NCBI RefSeq assembly: GCF_004000885.1
Contig: NZ_BIMC01000029.1
Span: forward strand, 1-56,752
Length of the DNA: 56,752 bases
Direction: 5' to 3'
Origin: Paenibacillus glucanolyticus NBRC 15330
GTDB taxonomy: Bacteria; Bacillota; Bacilli; Paenibacillales; Paenibacillaceae
Position numbers and translations under genes: made by a program
Notes under the pieces: generated by a model
What the model was told of the DNA's origin: nothing
Database searches by the model: none
The model's input: only the letters and a program-made list of their open reading frames with translations
Part shown: piece after piece, positions 53,422 to 56,752 of the stretch
Position numbering within the stretch: the stretch's first letter is position 1
Layout: the number at the start of each line of letters is the position of its first letter

Positions 53422-55731
53422 TTACGTTCTATGCGTTTCACGGTACTGCCCTGGCGGCAATCCGGTCTGTTTTTTGAACACCCTTATAAAATTCTTGGGG
53501 TTGTATCCTACCTGCTCGGCAATTTCATTCACCAGCAAATCCGTTGTAACCAACAAGTCAATCGCTCTGGTTACGCGAACCTGGGTCAAATATTCAATAA
53601 AAGAAATATCCTTCACTTTCTTGAAGAGTTTGCTCAGGTAAGGAGGGCTTATACCACAAATTTGCGCACATTGATCCAGCGAAATATCCAGATGATAATG
53701 CTCAGCAATATACAGCGTAACTTTATGAATAAGGTGCTCGTATTCTTGATTCTTTTTGTTGCTGAGCGACAGCAAAATCGGTTCTAACAATTCGCGCTTA
53801 AACCACTCATTCAAGTCCTGAATCGTCGCACACTCTCTCATTTCCGTATATAACTCGAAGGTAGAACGACCAAATAAATGGTCATAGTCGATATCCATCA
53901 GATACGCGGTTCGAAGTGTCGTAGATAACAGCTGATCATAGGACATCAGAATAAGCTCGGGATTATGTACGGCCGTCTGCACTTTATCAGAGAATGCATG
54001 CAGCATACGCTCAGCCTCCGCGAAGTTGCCTACTTGAAGCGACGCGGTGAAATGAGTTTCCAGCTCCGTCGGGTATCGATAATTCATGGAGTTGATGAGG
54101 CCTTTGCTCTCAATGATCTGGTTGCCGCCGTTAATCATGCGCGAATGAATGGCAAGCTGCGCTTCCCGGTACAAGTCGGGTAACAACTCCACCTGATCTG
54201 TCGTTCTGCTTAAACCAATTGTTACCGGCGAACATAAATAATGGGCAATCTGCTGACGGACCTGCTCCACAGCCGGCTTAAGCGTAAGCTCCCATACTCT
54301 GGCCTCTTCCTGCTCCGTCCAGAGCCACACGATCACTTGATCATTCAAGGCATTGATTACAATTCCCTGGAGACCGCTCTGCTCCAAGAGCTCCGACGCA
54401 ATATTTTTCATAATAAACAGGATCAGGTCCTTATCAGACTCTTGAAACTTGGCCTCTTCCACAAATTGATCATATGCAATGATAAAAACGACTGCTGATT
54501 GCTGTTTCGGTATGCTGTACCTGCCTAGAAGAGCCGCCAGGTGCTCCTGGCGATCATGCGTGAACTGTCCCTCCATCAGCCGCAGGGCAAAAATCTCACG
54601 GATCAGCGGCAGCTGTTCATTCAATTGTCCTTCCAGTTCAAGCGCCTTGCTGTTCATTTCCGTCCAGCGCTTATTGACATAACTGATCTCATCCATTCCC
54701 ATATCGCCCGTCTGACTGCCGCTGACTTGGAACATCAGCTTTTTGATCGGCCGATAGGCTCTTTTCGCGCCAACCCATGCCAATGTGAAGCCGGTAACAA
54801 GAACAATCACAACCATAAGCAAGGTCATGCCCGCTATCCACTGCGAGCTGCTGTATAACTCTTTTGTTGGAATCATGTCGATGTACAGCAGATTGTACAT
54901 AGGCGAAAGCTTGGAGGTAACAAGGTATTCCTTGCCATCCCAATGGTATACGAATTCATGTCCGATTTTATTTGTAACCGTTATCATTTCATACAATTCC
55001 GGAGGAACCGAGGTGCCATTGAGATGGAATACCAATTGGCCTGTATCATCAAGGACATACATTCGTTCATTCTCATATTTGATGAAGGGCCTGGCTAACG
55101 ATTCGAACATCCGATTGTCCATCGTGATCCCAATAAAGCCTATCGGGTCCTGGGCATGCAGGGGGAGTGCGCTTACGATAGAAATGCCGTTGACGTCCTC
55201 TTTGTCATTGAGAAAATAGCCTGCCTTCCAATAAAGCTGCTGTTTGTCGTTCAGCAATTGATGGGCTGCTCTGATTTCGTCTTCAGATTCAGCCTTGTGC
55301 CCGCCATATGTAGCCGATATGAAGTAATTCTCATCCAACGTATATAAGGAAATATCCTCGATCTGAGGATTTCCATTCTTAAAGGCTGCCAGATTCTGAT
55401 ACACATTGGAATAAAACCCGGCATAATTGTTACGTTTCTGCTCTGCAAAATCGGAGGTGAAAAATGACCCCATTAACATCTGAATCAAATTATTCTGTAT
55501 TCGATCCATCCCTGTATCAATCGTCTGTGAGGCATAATTCAAAATCTGCGAGACGTCCTGACTTGCATCCTGCTTGATCATTTTGGTTGTCATGGCGTAG
55601 CTGGATATGCCCAAGATCATAATCGGAACAATCGACGATAATAAAGCGATCCACACCATTTTTCGGTAAAACGATGGCTTGTTCATAAACCATCTAGTCC
55701 AGGTCATTCGATTATGATCTCGTATCTTCAT
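53422..55731 (-). CDS. Membrane sensor AraC-type regulator (Cache-like, YesN-type output)
   Basis: This 769-residue one-component regulator has a membrane helix at about 25-48, an extracellular Cache-like sensor (about 50-300) and a second helix ('AGMTLLMVVIVLVTGFTLAW'). A linker follows, then a C-terminal AraC double helix-turn-helix ('YHLDISLDQCAQICGISPPY', 'LVNEIAEQVGYNPKNFIRVF'). Such proteins in Paenibacillus sit beside polysaccharide-use operons and activate them when a sugar is sensed outside. ATG at 55731 is preferred to the TTG two codons upstream, because GGGGAG is eight bases before it. It is upstream of the LplB gene and separated from it by a terminator. Confidence 0.9.
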   Translation of the reverse strand: MKIRDHNRMTWTRWFMNKPSFYRKMVWIALLSSIVPIMILGISSYAMTTKMIKQDASQDVSQILNYASQTIDTGMDRIQNNLIQMLMGSFFTSDFAEQKRNNYAGFYSNVYQNLAAFKNGNPQIEDISLYTLDENYFISATYGGHKAESEDEIRAAHQLLNDKQQLYWKAGYFLNDKEDVNGISIVSALPLHAQDPIGFIGITMDNRMFESLARPFIKYENERMYVLDDTGQLVFHLNGTSVPPELYEMITVTNKIGHEFVYHWDGKEYLVTSKLSPMYNLLYIDMIPTKELYSSSQWIAGMTLLMVVIVLVTGFTLAWVGAKRAYRPIKKLMFQVSGSQTGDMGMDEISYVNKRWTEMNSKALELEGQLNEQLPLIREIFALRLMEGQFTHDRQEHLAALLGRYSIPKQQSAVVFIIAYDQFVEEAKFQESDKDLILFIMKNIASELLEQSGLQGIVINALNDQVIVWLWTEQEEARVWELTLKPAVEQVRQQIAHYLCSPVTIGLSRTTDQVELLPDLYREAQLAIHSRMINGGNQIIESKGLINSMNYRYPTELETHFTASLQVGNFAEAERMLHAFSDKVQTAVHNPELILMSYDQLLSTTLRTAYLMDIDYDHLFGRSTFELYTEMRECATIQDLNEWFKRELLEPILLSLSNKKNQEYEHLIHKVTLYIAEHYHLDISLDQCAQICGISPPYLSKLFKKVKDISFIEYLTQVRVTRAIDLLVTTDLLVNEIAEQVGYNPKNFIRVFKKQTGLPPGQYRETHRT

Positions 55732-55858
55732 GTCCAAGGCTCCCCATACTATAGCTCTCGATGATTACTACTTTATACTATTCCATTACGATCTATTATG
55801 GCAATGAGTCACTGTTAATCGTTCAGAAGATTTAAGAGATTCACTTGGATAGCCATCA

Positions 55859-55902
55859 TGAAAAAAGCATCTCAAGGATCTACGAAAGACCTTGAGATGC
55901 TT
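55859..55902 (-). terminator. Terminator of the aldo/keto reductase gene
   Basis: A 13-bp perfect stem (55865-55877 with 55890-55902), followed on the minus strand by six Ts. Confidence 0.88.
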
Positions 55903-55966
55903 AAACATTCTACTATCTAACCCGCTCATCCCGTAACAGCCTGCGTCAGTTACGACCGCTGCTTGA

Positions 55967-56752
55967 TTATTTCCAAGCACCCGGGTGTTCTTCGTTCACC
56001 AGATCCTGCTCCACGGCCTTTGCGTTCATCTCTACCTGATCCACGCTTTTGCAGCCCGGAATGACACAGCTGACCGCCGGATGCTTCAGACACCAGGCCA
56101 GCGCCCATTCCGCCATATTCACGCCTTCGGGCACTTCCTTTTGTCTGATCTCTTCCACAAGCTTCAGCTTGGCATTAATCTCGTCCTGGTCACGGTTCCT
56201 GCGCACTTTATCGCTGAACACCGTCCCCGGCTTGTATTTCCCGCTCAAGTACCCGCCTGCCAACGGAACCCGTGCCAATACACCAAGATCCTGCTTCAGA
56301 CATGAAGGGAGAACCTCTTCCTCCGGTGCCTGATCCAGACGGTTATACACAACCTGAATCGCCTTGGCATTCAGCTCCGCAGCCTTGTCGGTTTGATAGA
56401 TATTCCTGTTGCTTCCGATCGATATCCCGAGATTTCGGATCGTTCCCGCCTGAACCTGCTTGTCCAGCATCGTCCACATCTCATCATTATTGAACACTTC
56501 ATCCGAGCCGGAATGGAATTGATACAGGTCGATATAATCCGTACGCAGCGCTTTAAGAGATTCCTCCAGCTGGATTCGAATCTGCTTCGCGTCCCAGGCA
56601 TTCTCCCATTGCTCATGCCACTGATGACCAAACTTGGAGGCAATAACCCAATCCTCGCGGCGGTCACGTGACAAGAAATCCCCGATGAAATTCTCAGACA
56701 TATGATGAGGCCCGTAACACTCGGCTGTATCTAACAAATTAATACCCAGTTC
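55967..56752 (-). CDS. Aldo/keto reductase, 5' end beyond the window
   Basis: 261 residues of an NADPH-dependent aldo/keto reductase barrel are present, starting in mid-protein with 'ELGINLLDTAECYGPHHMSE'. The catalytic Asp and Tyr are in 'DTAECYG', the Lys in 'IASKFGHQW' and the His in 'LYQFHSG'. The C-terminal coenzyme-binding region includes 'VIPGCKSVDQVEMNAKAV'. It resembles the YhdN/IolS-like general stress group, and the substrate is unknown. The start codon lies past position 56752. Confidence 0.92.
   Translation of the reverse strand, partial: ELGINLLDTAECYGPHHMSENFIGDFLSRDRREDWVIASKFGHQWHEQWENAWDAKQIRIQLEESLKALRTDYIDLYQFHSGSDEVFNNDEMWTMLDKQVQAGTIRNLGISIGSNRNIYQTDKAAELNAKAIQVVYNRLDQAPEEEVLPSCLKQDLGVLARVPLAGGYLSGKYKPGTVFSDKVRRNRDQDEINAKLKLVEEIRQKEVPEGVNMAEWALAWCLKHPAVSCVIPGCKSVDQVEMNAKAVEQDLVNEEHPGAWK

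Overview
The window looks like chromosomal DNA of a spore-forming Firmicute of the Paenibacillus type. This is inference, with no database search behind it. The reasons are strong GGAGG-type ribosome sites, TTG/GTG starts behind them, a T-box leader, three carbohydrate ABC importers without their own ATPase (two of the LplB/LplC type), an AraC regulator with a membrane sensor half, and a YhaM-type nuclease. GC content is moderate. No rRNA, tRNA, CRISPR array, phage gene or transposase was seen.

Layout. 1-1089: non-coding, with two 233-bp direct repeats, a 48-bp repeat and a possible decayed reading frame. 1090-5119: zinc alcohol dehydrogenase, a VOC protein, then a small + strand group (DinB, WYL regulator, ABM monooxygenase). 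5176-7472: AraC regulator divergent from a GH29 fucosidase. 7659-11640: VOC protein and a sugar ABC importer (binding protein and two permeases) ending at an 18-unit heptamer array. 12054-14402: DUF1772 membrane protein, a seven-repeat RCC1-like propeller and a G1-type glutamic peptidase. 14510-17485: cytosine-deaminase-like amidohydrolase, ankyrin lipoprotein and a divergent LysR regulator. 17869-21529: asymmetric heterodimeric ABC exporter preceded by a 12-codon leader frame. 21890-25423: WYL regulator, NmrA-like protein and DrrAB-like exporter, carrying a frameshift and an in-frame stop. 25782-32298: LplB/LplC-type importer with a Gfo/Idh/MocA oxidoreductase and a LacI regulator. 32615-34278: MFS exporter and ArsR regulator sharing an operator. 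34755-35465: truncated SDR gene. 35918-37358: T-box-controlled DAHP synthase/chorismate mutase. 37538-40892: a small hypothetical protein, YhaM nuclease, an alpha/beta hydrolase and a divergent double-MerR regulator. 41030-55731: a glycosaminoglycan utilisation locus. 55967-56752: aldo/keto reductase, cut by the window edge.

The best-supported system is the right-hand locus. A secreted PL8 lyase, with the Asn/His/Tyr/Arg set at canonical spacing, would cut hyaluronan or chondroitin outside the cell. A binding protein and two permeases import the fragments. A cytoplasmic GH88 hydrolase removes the unsaturated uronic acid, and a GH123/DUF4091-type enzyme is a candidate hexosaminidase. A PHP-family metallohydrolase and a DMT permease travel in the same run of genes and have no obvious place in the known pathway. 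A sensor-AraC protein upstream is the likely activator.

Smaller regulatory finds are a three-site ArsR operator with a near-leaderless start, a MerR-type promoter with a 19-bp spacer, a T-box whose specifier reads Phe, and two disabling lesions in one efflux operon.
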